Of a stretch of 64,000 nt of DNA, positions 36,689-47,782 are shown in pieces (position 1 is the stretch's first letter; each line of letters starts with the position of its first letter). The stretch spans positions 1,426,001-1,490,000 of the forward strand of contig NZ_JAUSYC010000001.1 of NCBI RefSeq assembly GCF_030816485.1, in the 5' to 3' direction. The DNA comes from Arthrobacter sp. B1I2 (GTDB lineage Bacteria > Actinomycetota > Actinomycetes > Actinomycetales > Micrococcaceae). The notes beneath the pieces are model-generated. The model was not told the origin of the DNA. It saw only the letters and a program-made list of their open reading frames with translations, and ran no database searches. Position numbers and translations under genes: made by a program.

Positions 36689-38164
36689 ATGAGTATTTCG
36701 AATTCCGAGACCCGGACCACTGACGCTCCGGCCAAGGAGCATTCCACGGCCCTCCGGGCCGGCAGCATCGGCGTGCTGGGTATCCTGTTCTTCGTACTGT
36801 CCGCCCAGGCGCCCCTGACGGGGATCGTCGGCGCAGCGCCGCTCGCCGCGGCGCTGGGCAACGGTGCCGGCGCCCCGGGAGCCTACCTGATCGTGGGCAT
36901 CGTCATCGTGATCTTCGCCGTGGGTTTTGTTGCCATGAGCCGGAAAATCCAGGCCAACGGTGCCTTCTACGCCTACGTGACGGCGGCATTCGGCAGGCGG
37001 ACCGGAGCCGGCGCGGCCTGGCTGGCCCTGCTGGCCTACAGCACCGTCCAGGCCGCCATGTACGGGCTCTACGGCGCGGCCTTTTCCGGACTCCTGGCCT
37101 CCGTGGGCCTGGAGATTCCCTGGTGGCTGCTGGCCCTGGCCACCATGGCCGGAGTCCAGGTGCTGGGCTCCCTCAACATCGAACTCGGCGCCCGCGTCCT
37201 GGCCGTCCTGGTGGGACTCGAGGTGGCCATCCTGCTGATGTTCGGCTTCACCGTGCTGTTCCACGGCGGCGGCCCGGAAGGCATCAGCGTTGCCGCGTCC
37301 TTCTCGCCCGAAGCGATCGGCGCGGGAGCTCCTGGTGTTGCCATCATGTTCGCGGTGGCATCCATGTTCGGCTTCGAATCGACGGCCATCTACTCCGCCG
37401 AGGCCAAGGACCCGCACCGCACCGTGGCCCGCGCAACCTACCTGTCGGTCGTTGTGATCTCGGTGTTCTTCGCCTTCATTTCCTGGATGCTGGTCAGCTA
37501 TTACGGGCCCTCGCAGGTGATGGACGCCGCCGGCGCGGCCCTCGGATCAGGGGATGCCACCTCCTTCGTCATGGGTCCGCTCGTGGAACTGTTCGGCCCC
37601 TGGGCGGGCGTCGTGGCAGGCATCCTGCTGGTCACCTCGCTGCTGGCCGGCATCATCGCCTTCCACAACGGCATCAACCGCTACCTTCACTCCCTGGCCC
37701 TGCGCGGTTCCATGCCCGCGGTCCTCGCCCGGACCAACCGGCACCGCGCACCCGCCGTCGCCGCATGGGTCCAGTCCGCCACCGCCGTCGTGCTGGTGGT
37801 GCCCTTCGCCATCCTGGCGCTGGACCCGGTGCTGACCCTGTTCTCCTGGTTCAGCGGCCTGGCCGTGGCGGCCCTGCTGGTGCTGTACATGCTGTGCTCG
37901 GCCGCCGTCGTCGCGTTCTTCCGCCGGGAACGCGCCGGAGCCCAGCTGTGGCAGACCCGCGTCGCTCCCGTCCTGGCGGCGGTCCTGCTGGCCTGGGTCC
38001 TGAGCCTGGTGGTCAGCAACTTCACGGCCCTCATTGGCGGCAGCGCCGAGACGGCCACGGCCCTGCTGGCGGCGGTCCCGGTGGTCTTCCTGGCCGGTGT
38101 GCTGGTGGAGTGGGCCATCCAGCGCCGCCACCACGCCGCCTCCCTGGGCCACGCGCTTACTTAG
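36689..38164 (+). CDS. APC-family amino acid/amine permease
   Basis: A 491-residue transporter with about 12 membrane spans. Family motifs are SVGVLGILFFVLSAQAPLTG-like helix 1 (ADVANCED by residues 30-50), VAMSRKIQANGAFYAYVTAA, ASMFGFESTAIYSAEAKDP and the helix 8 region FHNGINRYLHSLALRGSMPA. I chose ATG 36689, with AAGAAGGA just upstream. The frame is open much farther back, through the terminator hairpin, which argues against an earlier start. Its place after the sarcosine genes suggests uptake of sarcosine or a related amino acid. The 3' end overlaps the convergent AmiS/UreI-like gene by 8 bases. Confidence 0.9.
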   Translation: MSISNSETRTTDAPAKEHSTALRAGSIGVLGILFFVLSAQAPLTGIVGAAPLAAALGNGAGAPGAYLIVGIVIVIFAVGFVAMSRKIQANGAFYAYVTAAFGRRTGAGAAWLALLAYSTVQAAMYGLYGAAFSGLLASVGLEIPWWLLALATMAGVQVLGSLNIELGARVLAVLVGLEVAILLMFGFTVLFHGGGPEGISVAASFSPEAIGAGAPGVAIMFAVASMFGFESTAIYSAEAKDPHRTVARATYLSVVVISVFFAFISWMLVSYYGPSQVMDAAGAALGSGDATSFVMGPLVELFGPWAGVVAGILLVTSLLAGIIAFHNGINRYLHSLALRGSMPAVLARTNRHRAPAVAAWVQSATAVVLVVPFAILALDPVLTLFSWFSGLAVAALLVLYMLCSAAVVAFFRRERAGAQLWQTRVAPVLAAVLLAWVLSLVVSNFTALIGGSAETATALLAAVPVVFLAGVLVEWAIQRRHHAASLGHALT

Positions 38165-38783
38165 CCGAGAGGGGATCTCCGGTACTGGCCCGGCGCGGAA
38201 CCTTCGGTCCGCGCCGGGCCACAACGCGTGCCGCCACGAACAGGCAGCCCAGCAGCAGCGCCGCCAGCGAGGCCACGTAGCCCGAAACCGGCCAGAGTCC
38301 CGCCAGACCCAGAAGCGCGGGAACAGTGGCGGACGCCTGGCTGGACAGCACCAGCGACCAGCCCGTGAACGGCTCCAGCCGCGCCCCAAGGGCCAGACAT
38401 GCGAACAGCAGCGCCCACAGCACGCTCCAGCACAGCCAGAGCACGGCCAGCAGCGGGTCGCTGCCCAGCCAGGCGGCTGCCAGCAGCACCCCGCAGAACG
38501 CCACCATCCCGCAGAACCAGCCCAACCCCTTTGAGCCCAGTCCCATCAGCACATCCAGCCCCGAATACAGATACGTCACTCCGAACAGGAACATGCCGGC
38601 CCCCGTCAACAGCATCACCGGAGCGTTCCCGGCGGTGGATACATGGACGACGCCGAGCACCAGCTGGGTGCCGCCAACCACCAGGCTGAGGACGGCGGCG
38701 TCGCGGCGGGGCAGGTGCCCAAGGGTGGCCAGTCCGTTGGCCAGCATTGCGGCACCGGAGAGCAGGAGGCAGACGTAGGGCAT
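38157..38783 (-). CDS. AmiS/UreI-family membrane protein
   Basis: A 208-residue protein with six or seven closely spaced hydrophobic segments, starting VCLLLSGAAMLANGLATLG. The pattern GAGMFLFGVTYLYSGLDVLM and GSKGLGWFCGMVAFCGVLLA matches the acid-gated urea channel and amide transporter family (UreI, AmiS). In this family a single chain forms a channel for urea or short amides. It is divergent from glutamate dehydrogenase, which fits nitrogen use, but no urease or amidase is in the window. The substrate is unknown. Confidence 0.75.
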   Translation of the reverse strand: MPYVCLLLSGAAMLANGLATLGHLPRRDAAVLSLVVGGTQLVLGVVHVSTAGNAPVMLLTGAGMFLFGVTYLYSGLDVLMGLGSKGLGWFCGMVAFCGVLLAAAWLGSDPLLAVLWLCWSVLWALLFACLALGARLEPFTGWSLVLSSQASATVPALLGLAGLWPVSGYVASLAALLLGCLFVAARVVARRGPKVPRRASTGDPLSAK

Positions 38784-38815
38784 CAGGCCGTCCTCACCGT
38801 ATTTCTAGACGAGGG

Positions 38816-38858
38816 TAATCTCATTAAGCGGAAATTTACTGTCACATTACGGAGATTA
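38816..38858. promoter_or_regulatory. Spaced inverted repeat in the AmiS/UreI-gdhA divergent region
   Basis: TAATCTC (38816-38822) and GAGATTA (38852-38858) form perfect arms separated by 29 bases. The enclosed DNA is A/T rich for this genome. It could be two half-sites for a nitrogen regulator. I see no confident -35/-10 pair. Confidence 0.35.
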
Positions 38859-38911
38859 GAGCATTCCGTGCCGCCCGGTTATCAGCGCCCAGTCGTAATC
38901 CGATAGCTTGA

Positions 38912-41289
<2,378 letters not shown>

Positions 41290-41484
41290 TGAGGTTCCTT
41301 GCGACGGACTGCAGCGTGGCGTTTCCCCCGGCCGTGTCGTGGGACACAGTCCACCCAGATTAACTCCGCCGGAATCTTTTTTCAACAGCTGGCGAAAATA
41401 AGAAATGGAACCTGCCAGCCGTAACCAAGCCTCCCCGCTGTCCGGACTCATCCACCAGCCACCGGCCGCCCGCGGGCCAGGACA

Positions 41485-41490
41485 TAGTCT
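41485..41490 (+). promoter_or_regulatory. -10 box of a probably leaderless DUF1003 transcript
   Basis: TAGTCT ends at 41490 and the ATG begins at 41497, seven bases later. That is the spacing of an actinobacterial leaderless promoter, where transcription begins at the A of ATG. No ribosome site is present. The -35 is not clear. Confidence 0.5.
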
Positions 41491-41496
41491 GGGGCC

Positions 41497-41934
41497 ATGA
41501 CGGACATCAGAAGCAACTGGCATCGGCGGCACAAGGAGGGGCTCAGTCCCGGCGAAAGGGCAGCGGACACGCTCCGGAACGGGATGGGCAGTTGGCCCTT
41601 CGTGGGCACTTTCCTGGCCTCCATGGGGGCCTGGGCTGTGGTGAATACCTACGTTCTTGCCGCCGACGCGTGGGACCCTTACCCCTACATCCTGCTGAAC
41701 CTTTTCCTGTCCATGCTGGCGGGCCTGCAGGGTGCAATCCTGCTCATTGCCGCGAAACGCCAGGACGCCATCGCCTCCGCCATGGCCCAGCATGACTATG
41801 AAACGGACGTTCGCGCTGCCGCACAGATCGAAATGCTCATGAACATCAACGCCGAGCAGCTGAAGCTGCTACAGGAACTGCGGGACATCAGAGTCAACCC
41901 GCAGGGCGGAAGCGCCGGGGCCGGGCTGCCCTGA
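41497..41934 (+). CDS. DUF1003 membrane protein
   Basis: A 145-residue protein of a common bacterial family with no established biochemical role. It has a basic, soluble start (WHRRHKEGLSPGERAADTLR), two membrane spans near residues 35-55 and 65-87 (GSWPFVGTFLASMGAWAVVN, WDPYPYILLNLFLSMLAGLQ), the family signature ILLIAAKRQD, and a helical tail with MNINAEQLKLLQELRD. It is monocistronic and ends at a strong hairpin shared with the CsbD gene. Confidence 0.88.
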   Translation: MTDIRSNWHRRHKEGLSPGERAADTLRNGMGSWPFVGTFLASMGAWAVVNTYVLAADAWDPYPYILLNLFLSMLAGLQGAILLIAAKRQDAIASAMAQHDYETDVRAAAQIEMLMNINAEQLKLLQELRDIRVNPQGGSAGAGLP

Positions 41935-41958
41935 AGGCCGGCTCCCCCTCAAAACAGC

Positions 41959-41992
41959 AATGGGTGCAGCTCCTGCAGGAGCTGCACCCATT
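41959..41992. terminator. Perfect 34-base palindrome, bidirectional terminator
   Basis: The arm AATGGGTGCAGCTCCTG is followed immediately by its exact reverse complement. It lies between the convergent DUF1003 and CsbD genes and can terminate both. Confidence 0.85.
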
Positions 41993-42006
41993 ATTGCGAG
42001 CGTCGA

Positions 42007-42183
42007 TTAATCCTTCTTGAAGGCGTCCTTGACGTGCTCGCCGGCCTGCTTGAGGTCCGACTTTGCCTGGTCCGTCTGGCCTTCAGCCTTCAGGCTTTCA
42101 TCGCCTGAGGCGTTTCCGGCAGCTTCCTTGCCCTTGCCGCCGAGCTTCTCTGCTGCGTTGCCGATCTTGTCATCCAAACCCAT
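42007..42183 (-). CDS. CsbD-family small stress protein
   Basis: A 58-residue hydrophilic protein, MGLDDKIGNAAEKLGGKGKE at the start and ending HVKDAFKKD. It is rich in Lys, Glu, Asp, Ala and Gly, with the CsbD repeat-like pattern GKxKEAAGxxxGDexLKAEG. CsbD proteins are general-stress products, and their function is not known. AAGGAG stands six bases before the ATG on the minus strand. It has its own promoter region and ends at the palindrome shared with DUF1003. Confidence 0.9.
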   Translation of the reverse strand: MGLDDKIGNAAEKLGGKGKEAAGNASGDESLKAEGQTDQAKSDLKQAGEHVKDAFKKD

Positions 42184-42268
42184 GGAGATGCTCCTTACAG
42201 TTCGTGCTCGCTCCGGCGTCCGCCAGAACCTGACTCCTCAATAGTAAGCATACTTTCGAGTCTGGCGC

Positions 42269-42883
42269 TTATTTCCCGCCTGGAATTTTGCCCAGCAGGG
42301 CAAGGTAGCCCTCCAGTTGCGCCACGTGGCCGAAGTCCGTCCGGGCCTCGGGCGCAAGCGCCGCTTCGATCTGCGCACCGAGAAGCATGTTCAACAATTG
42401 GCCGGCCAGGACCTGGTCATCAACGGCGGCGGTTACGTCACCGTTGTCCCTCGCCTCTGCCAGGTACCGGCGGATGGCGGCCAGCCACTCGTCCATGGAG
42501 CGCTGGTGGATTTTGGCCTTCTGGGGATCGCTGACCGCCTTCTGCCAGAACGGAATGACGATGCGCGCCTCATTGATGCGTTCCTCGTCCAAGGGGAGGA
42601 CCTCCATGCAGAAGGCGCGCAGCGCGGCCAGTCCGGCCTTGCCCGCGGTGACCTCCGCAATCCGCTGGTTAGTCCGGTTGAAGACATGGCTGAAGGCGAA
42701 TTCGAGCAGCGTGTCCTTGGTGGGGAAGTAGGGTTTCAGGGCGCCGTTGGCGAAGCCGGCCTCCATGGCGATCTCGCGCATGGTGGCACTCTCCAGGCCC
42801 TGGCGGGCGATGATCCGCCAGGTGGCATCCACGAGTTCCAGGCGGCGCTCGTCATGGTCAACAATCTTCGGCACCGCGGCCAC
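42269..42883 (-). CDS. TetR-family regulator, BetI-like
   Basis: A 204-residue repressor. The N-terminal helix-turn-helix is ATWRIIARQGLESATMREIA, then MEAGFANGALKPYFPTKDTL. A helical ligand domain follows, of the type seen in BetI-like proteins (FCMEVLPLDEERINEARIVI, FWQKAVSDPQKAKIHQRSMD). It is divergent from the amine oxidase gene. A 28-base palindrome lies between them. It is probably the local repressor of amine oxidation. Confidence 0.9.
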   Translation of the reverse strand: MAAVPKIVDHDERRLELVDATWRIIARQGLESATMREIAMEAGFANGALKPYFPTKDTLLEFAFSHVFNRTNQRIAEVTAGKAGLAALRAFCMEVLPLDEERINEARIVIPFWQKAVSDPQKAKIHQRSMDEWLAAIRRYLAEARDNGDVTAAVDDQVLAGQLLNMLLGAQIEAALAPEARTDFGHVAQLEGYLALLGKIPGGK

Positions 42884-42931
42884 TCCCCGGAAATATTTTC
42901 GCTCAGACTCTTGTGGGCCATGTTACGGACC

Positions 42932-42959
42932 TTTATTCTCTACAACTATAGAAAATAAA
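42932..42959. promoter_or_regulatory. Palindromic operator between TetR and amine oxidase genes
   Basis: TTTATTCTCTA and TAGAAAATAAA form arms with one mismatch around a 6-base centre. It is the most A/T-rich stretch nearby and suits a TetR dimer-pair site controlling both divergent genes. Confidence 0.65.
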
Positions 42960-42999
42960 CCCCCCAGTGGCCGGCGACGGCCCGGACAAAGGTTCTCCC

Positions 43000-44940
43000 A
43001 TGACTCTTGCACCAACCCGCACTTCATCTGCCTTCCGCCTGGCAACGGCGCAGGAAATCCTGGACGTCCGCTCCATCCTGAAGTCGGAAGGGCACCTGGG
43101 CCCGCAGCACCGCATCGCCTACCTGGGGCTGCTTGACCCGGCGCGCGGCGCGGATGCGGAGGAGGCGGAGCGCCGGTTCCGCGTCTTCATCCACGATGTC
43201 TCCGGCGCTGCGCCGCGGGACGTCGTTGTCTCCACGACACAGCAGAGGGTGCTGGCCGCCGTCGAACTCGACACTGCGGCGACCGGTGAACTGCCGGTCC
43301 TGGAAGAGGAGTTCGAAGTGGTGGAGTCCCTTCTGGCCACTGATGAACGGTGGCTCAAGGCCCTCGCGGCCCGTGGACTCGCCGTCGAAAAGGTCCGTGT
43401 TGCCCCGCTGTCCGCCGGTGTTTTCGAATACGCCGAAGAGAAAGGCCGGCGCATCCTGCGCGGGCTGGCGTTCGTCCAGGAGTTCCCGGAAGACAGCGCG
43501 TGGGCGCACCCCGTGGACGGCCTGGTGGCGTATGTGGACGTGGTGAGCAAGGAAGTCACACAGGTGATTGACCTGGGTGTGATGCCCATCCCGGCCGAAC
43601 ACGGCAACTACACGGACCCGGAACTGACCGGCCCGCTGCGGACCACTCAGAAGCCCATCAGCATCACCCAGCCGGAAGGGCCCAGCTTCACCGTCACCGG
43701 CGGCAACCACGTGGAGTGGGAGAAATGGAGCGTGGACGTAGGGTTCGATGTCCGCGAAGGCGTGGTCCTGCACAACCTCGCGTTCCAGGACGGCGGCCGG
43801 AATCGGCCCATCATCAACCGGGCGTCCATCGCCGAAATGGTGGTCCCGTACGGTGATCCCTCGCCCGTCCGGTCCTGGCAGAACTACTTCGACACCGGCG
43901 AATACCTGGTGGGCCAGTACGCCAACTCCCTGGAGCTGGGCTGCGACTGCCTGGGGGAGATCACCTACGTCAGCCCCGTCATCAGCGACGCCTTCGGTAA
44001 CCCGCGGGAAATCCGCAACGGCATCTGCATGCACGAGGAGGACTGGAGCATCCTCGCCAAGCACTCCGACCTGTGGAGCGGCGTCACCTACACCCGCCGC
44101 AACCGGCGCCTGGTGATCTCCTTCTTCACCACTATCGGCAACTACGACTACGGCTTCTACTGGTACCTCTACCTGGACGGCACCATCGAATTCGAAGCCA
44201 AGGCCACCGGCGTCGTTTTCACCTCCGCTTTCCCCGAAGGCGGCTCGGACAACATCTCCCAGCTGGCCCCCGGTTTGGGCGCGCCGTTCCACCAGCACCT
44301 CTTCAGTGCCCGGCTGGACATGGCGATCGACGGGTTCACAAACCGCGTGGAGGAAGAGGACGTGGTCCGCCAGGCGATGGGTTCCGGCAACGAGCGGGGC
44401 AACGCCTTCTCCCGCAAGCGGACCCTGCTGGCCCGCGAATCGGAAGGCGTCCGGGAAGCTGACGCCCGCGCCGGCCGCACCTGGATCATCTCCAACCCCG
44501 AATCCCGCAACCGGCTGGGCGAGCCGGTGGGCTACAAGCTGCACTCGCACAACCAGCCAACGCTGCTCGCGGATCCGGGCTCCTCCATTGCCCGCCGCGC
44601 GGCCTTCGCCACCAAGGATCTGTGGGTCACCCGCTACTCCGAGGATGAGCGGTACCCCACGGGCGACTTTGTGAACCAGCATTCCGGCGGCGCCGGCCTG
44701 CCCGCCTATGTGGCGCAGGACCGGGACATTGACGGCCAGGACATCGTGGTGTGGCACACCTTCGGGCTGACGCACTTCCCGCGTATTGAGGACTGGCCGA
44801 TCATGCCGGTGGACACGGTGGGTTTCAAGCTGCGGCCCGAGGGGTTCTTCGACCGCAGCCCCGTCCTGGACGTGCCGGCCAACCCGAACAAGCAGGCCGC
44901 CTCATGCCACACCGAGGGCGGCAGCGGTGGCTGCCACTAG
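43000..44940 (+). CDS. Copper amine oxidase, phenylethylamine/tyramine oxidase type
   Basis: Oxidises primary amines to aldehydes with release of ammonia and H2O2. The 646-residue protein numbers exactly like Arthrobacter globiformis phenylethylamine oxidase when started at ATG 43000. The topaquinone precursor is Tyr382 in [11 protein letters not shown]. The catalytic base is Asp298 in YFDTGEY. The copper ligands are His431 and His433 in FHQHLF and His592 in GLTHFPR. This supports the chosen start over the upstream GTG 42967. No signal peptide is visible. The C terminus is Cys/His rich ([12 protein letters not shown]). Tyramine or phenylethylamine is the probable substrate, linking to the arylacetate genes in this window. 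Confidence 0.95.
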   Translation: MTLAPTRTSSAFRLATAQEILDVRSILKSEGHLGPQHRIAYLGLLDPARGADAEEAERRFRVFIHDVSGAAPRDVVVSTTQQRVLAAVELDTAATGELPVLEEEFEVVESLLATDERWLKALAARGLAVEKVRVAPLSAGVFEYAEEKGRRILRGLAFVQEFPEDSAWAHPVDGLVAYVDVVSKEVTQVIDLGVMPIPAEHGNYTDPELTGPLRTTQKPISITQPEGPSFTVTGGNHVEWEKWSVDVGFDVREGVVLHNLAFQDGGRNRPIINRASIAEMVVPYGDPSPVRSWQNYFDTGEYLVGQYANSLELGCDCLGEITYVSPVISDAFGNPREIRNGICMHEEDWSILAKHSDLWSGVTYTRRNRRLVISFFTTIGNYDYGFYWYLYLDGTIEFEAKATGVVFTSAFPEGGSDNISQLAPGLGAPFHQHLFSARLDMAIDGFTNRVEEEDVVRQAMGSGNERGNAFSRKRTLLARESEGVREADARAGRTWIISNPESRNRLGEPVGYKLHSHNQPTLLADPGSSIARRAAFATKDLWVTRYSEDERYPTGDFVNQHSGGAGLPAYVAQDRDIDGQDIVVWHTFGLTHFPRIEDWPIMPVDTVGFKLRPEGFFDRSPVLDVPANPNKQAASCHTEGGSGGCH

Positions 44941-45391
44941 CCTCGCCCCCGCCACGGCAGGGAGTACGACGGCGGCAGCACGGGGCCGCGCCCACGATCC
45001 CGTCCTGCATCCCCGGCTGGTGGCCGTGGTCACCGCCCTGGGCTGCGCTGCGCACCTGTGGCTGGCCGCATCCAGCCATCATGACGTCTGGCTCGCTGTC
45101 CTGATGGTGGTGCTCGCCGCCGTTTGCCTCCCGTGTGCCGTCCATATCTGGCGGTACAGCAGGGTGGGCGCGCTCCATCAGGTAGCCGGTGCTGCCGCCG
45201 CCATGGCTGCCCTGCACGCATCCCTGCTGCTCGGCTCCGGCGGTGCGGGACACTCCCACGCGGGGGTGCCGCCGTCGTCCGCTGCCCATGCGGACGGTGC
45301 CGGCGGGCTGCTGTTGGTCATCGCGCTGGAACTGGTGACGGCGCTGCTGGCTGCCTCGCTGGTGGCGCGGCTCAGGCGGCTGCCCGCGTAG
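44927..45391 (+). CDS. Four-span membrane protein coupled to the amine oxidase gene
   Basis: A 154-residue protein I do not recognise. It begins at GTG 44927, 14 bases inside the end of the amine oxidase gene. A short Ala-rich start precedes four hydrophobic segments near residues 30-48, 53-75, 80-100 and 125-145. A histidine-containing loop ([20 protein letters not shown]) lies between the third and fourth. The loop could bind metal, perhaps copper for the oxidase, but this is speculation. Other starts farther downstream are possible. Confidence 0.65.
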   Translation: MAATSLAPATAGSTTAAARGRAHDPVLHPRLVAVVTALGCAAHLWLAASSHHDVWLAVLMVVLAAVCLPCAVHIWRYSRVGALHQVAGAAAAMAALHASLLLGSGGAGHSHAGVPPSSAAHADGAGGLLLVIALELVTALLAASLVARLRRLPA

Positions 45392-45407
45392 CGGGGCCCA
45401 GCCCGCC

Positions 45408-46394
45408 TCAGCCGGCCGGGACGCCCAGCGGGCGGGCGACGTGCAGCCGGTCATGGTCAACAAGCCATCGGATGGACTCGAAGACGGCCTGCTCCGGCTC
45501 ATACCGTGGCGCATAGCCCAGCACCGACGCGGTCTTCTCGATGCTGAAGCATTGGCTGCGGAAGAGGTGGCCCCAGCTTGACTCGGCGTACTCCGGGGAG
45601 GTGTTTTCGCGGAACCGCTCCCAGCTGACCGTCTCCAACACCGCGGCGTGCCCGAACCAGGCGGCGGCGATATCCGCGTAGCCGCGGACGGTCAGCGCCG
45701 TCGGGGCCACAATGTTGAAGTCCTCGCCGGTGGCGGCCTCCCGCCGGGCGATGGCCTGCTCGAAAGCCTGGGCGACGTCGTCGGCATGTACATGGTGCAT
45801 CAGCTCGGCCCCGCTGCCGGGGACGCGGAGGGGCTGGCCGGCGGACAGTGTCTGCCAGACGGCGGGGTCGAGGTTGCCAAGCGGGCCGACCGGGTGCCAT
45901 CCCGGCCCGACGATGTGGCCCGGGTGCAGCGAGGTGGTTGCCAGCCCGCCGCGGGCCGTCTCCTCCTGCAGCATCAATGCAATCCGGTTCTTCTGGATGC
46001 CGTACTCACCAAAAGGCTCAGCGGCAGAATCCGAGCCTTCCCTGATTGGCAACTTCAGGCTTTGCCCGTAGCGCCAGATGGAACCGCAGTGCAGCAGGTG
46101 CCCCACCTCGCCGCGCAGCCGCTGCACCAGCGACGTCGCCGATTCGAGGGTGAAGCAGACCAGGTCCACCACGGCGTCCGGCTTGAGCGCGGATACGCGG
46201 TCCGCAAACGTTCCGTCCCGGTCTTCCGCCTGCCGGTCCGCGGTGACGTGGTGCACCTGCTGCCATTCAGGTGAGTCGGTGTAGGGCCTGCTGGTACCGC
46301 GGCTGATGTTGGTGACCTCGTGGCCGGCGCGGACCAGCCGGGGGACCAGGAACGAACCGATGTGGCCGCTGCCGCCGATGACGGTGACTTTCAT
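45408..46394 (-). CDS. NAD-dependent epimerase/dehydratase family protein
   Basis: A 328-residue extended-SDR protein. The cofactor motif is VIGGSGHIGSFLVPRLV. The catalytic YxxxK pair is in FGEYGIQKNRIALML, and the serine region is HCGSIWRYGQ. LHPGHIVGPGWHP and MHHVHADDVAQAFEQAI follow. It is probably a sugar-nucleotide or sugar-acid oxidoreductase or epimerase. It is last in the leftward Gfo/Idh group, but a strong hairpin separates it from the cupin gene, so it may have its own promoter. Substrate unknown. Confidence 0.88.
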   Translation of the reverse strand: MKVTVIGGSGHIGSFLVPRLVRAGHEVTNISRGTSRPYTDSPEWQQVHHVTADRQAEDRDGTFADRVSALKPDAVVDLVCFTLESATSLVQRLRGEVGHLLHCGSIWRYGQSLKLPIREGSDSAAEPFGEYGIQKNRIALMLQEETARGGLATTSLHPGHIVGPGWHPVGPLGNLDPAVWQTLSAGQPLRVPGSGAELMHHVHADDVAQAFEQAIARREAATGEDFNIVAPTALTVRGYADIAAAWFGHAAVLETVSWERFRENTSPEYAESSWGHLFRSQCFSIEKTASVLGYAPRYEPEQAVFESIRWLVDHDRLHVARPLGVPAG

Positions 46395-46433
46395 TGCTCT
46401 CCGATCGTTTGTGTTTCCCTCAACCGTAGGGCC

Positions 46434-46483
46434 GCTGCAGCAGTAAAGGGAGGTCCTGGCGGGCCTCCCTTTGCTGCTGCAGC
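46434..46483 (-). terminator. Strong hairpin between the cupin and epimerase genes
   Basis: A 20-base stem beginning GCTGCAGCAGTAAAGGGAGG, with one G-T wobble, a 10-base loop and a pairing arm to 46483. It lies 18 bases past the cupin stop on the minus strand. Confidence 0.75.
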
Positions 46484-46501
46484 CTGCTTGCCGCTCCTAA
46501 G

Positions 46502-46876
46502 TCAGGCGGGCTTGGCGTACTCGGCTGCACTCATGACTTCATAGCCAACGAACGTCTCGTCGTTTTCCACCCAGGCGTCGTGCCCGGCGGGAATGGAGTA
46601 GGCGTCGCCGGTGTGGATGGTTTTCTGCGTTCCGTCGTCGAGTTGCACCGTGAGGGTGCCGGCGGTGCAGAAGCCGAGGTGGTTGTTCTGGCAGCTGTCC
46701 GTGTGGACCACGGTCTTGACGGTCTCTGACCAGCGCCAGCCGGGCTCAAAGGTGAAGCGGCCCAGGGTGGCGCCGCCAATGCTGACCACGTCAACCTGGG
46801 TCTTGGGTGGGCGGCGCTTCTCATCGGGTTCGTTGAAAGATTTGGATTCGAGGTTCGTGACCGTTACTGCAGGCAT
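46502..46876 (-). CDS. Small single-domain cupin protein
   Basis: A 124-residue cupin. The barrel motifs are FEPGWRWSETVKTVVHTDSC, NNHLGFCTAGTLTVQLDDG and IHTGDAYSIPAGHDAWVEND, with His residues that can hold a metal. Proteins of this kind are often isomerases or dioxygenases, or have unknown roles. It follows the ThuA gene after 147 bases without another gene. A role in the same sugar pathway is likely but not shown. Confidence 0.82.
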   Translation of the reverse strand: MPAVTVTNLESKSFNEPDEKRRPPKTQVDVVSIGGATLGRFTFEPGWRWSETVKTVVHTDSCQNNHLGFCTAGTLTVQLDDGTQKTIHTGDAYSIPAGHDAWVENDETFVGYEVMSAAEYAKPA

Positions 46877-47023
46877 TTCTGGCTCCCGGTAAGGAGTGGT
46901 TGTTAATTCATCCGGCGCGCTGGGCGACGCCGGGAAATGGCTCGCCAGGGAGGGATGTGCCCGTCCAGAACCTGCCGAACCGCGTGCGCGACGCTCTCAA
47001 TGTGCTCCCGGCCGGGCCGGATG

Positions 47024-47782
47024 TCAATGACGCTTTTCCTCCTGGAACCACTCCCGGGCAGGGTTGGTCACTTCCGGGGCGGAACGGTTCAGCCCCGGTT
47101 GCGCCGTCCACTTGACGCCGTTGGCCAGCACCCGCTGGATCTGCGGGTGGTGGTACACCGGGTACTCCTGGTCGCCCGGGCTGAAGTAGAAAATGCGGCC
47201 CTTGCCGCGGGTGAAGGTAACACCGGAACGGAACACTTCGCCGCCCGCGAAGGAGCTGATGAAGATCAGGTCGTCCGGGTCCGGGATGTCGAACAGTTCC
47301 CCGTACATCTCCTGTTCGGGGATGACGATGGGGCTGTCCACGCCCTCGGCGATCGGATGTGAAGGCTTGACGGTCCAGACCAGCTCGCGTTCGCCCTCGT
47401 TCCGCCAGGCCAGCGAGCAGCTGGTACCCAGAAGCTTGGTGAAGATTTTCGCGAAGTGCCCCGAATGGAGCACGATCAGTCCCATTCCGCCGAGTACGTG
47501 CCGGTGGACGCGTTCGACGACGGCGTCGCTCACCTCGCCGTGGGCCATATGGCCCCACCAAAGCAGGACGTCCGTTTCCGCCAGCACCTCCTCGTCAAGG
47601 CCGTGTTCGTCGTCCGTGGCGAGGACCGCCGTCGTAATTTCTGCTTCTGGGTAGAAGGAACGAAGGCCCGCGGCGATGGCGCCGTGGATACCCTCCGGGT
47701 AGATTTCCCCGATGTGGGAGGGCTCGTTGATGGCCTCGTGGACGCCTTCGTTCCACACCCGGATTTTCAGTTTGCCGTTCAT
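47024..47782 (-). CDS. ThuA-like trehalose/sugar utilisation protein
   Basis: A 252-residue class I glutamine-amidotransferase-like protein of the ThuA family. These proteins occur with Gfo/Idh/MocA dehydrogenases in trehalose and other sugar degradation. Visible features are [60 protein letters not shown] and [21 protein letters not shown] chose ATG 47782, which overlaps the upstream stop by one base (TAATG). The open frame to 47824 is less likely. Confidence 0.9.
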   Translation of the reverse strand: MNGKLKIRVWNEGVHEAINEPSHIGEIYPEGIHGAIAAGLRSFYPEAEITTAVLATDDEHGLDEEVLAETDVLLWWGHMAHGEVSDAVVERVHRHVLGGMGLIVLHSGHFAKIFTKLLGTSCSLAWRNEGERELVWTVKPSHPIAEGVDSPIVIPEQEMYGELFDIPDPDDLIFISSFAGGEVFRSGVTFTRGKGRIFYFSPGDQEYPVYHHPQIQRVLANGVKWTAQPGLNRSAPEVTNPAREWFQEEKRH

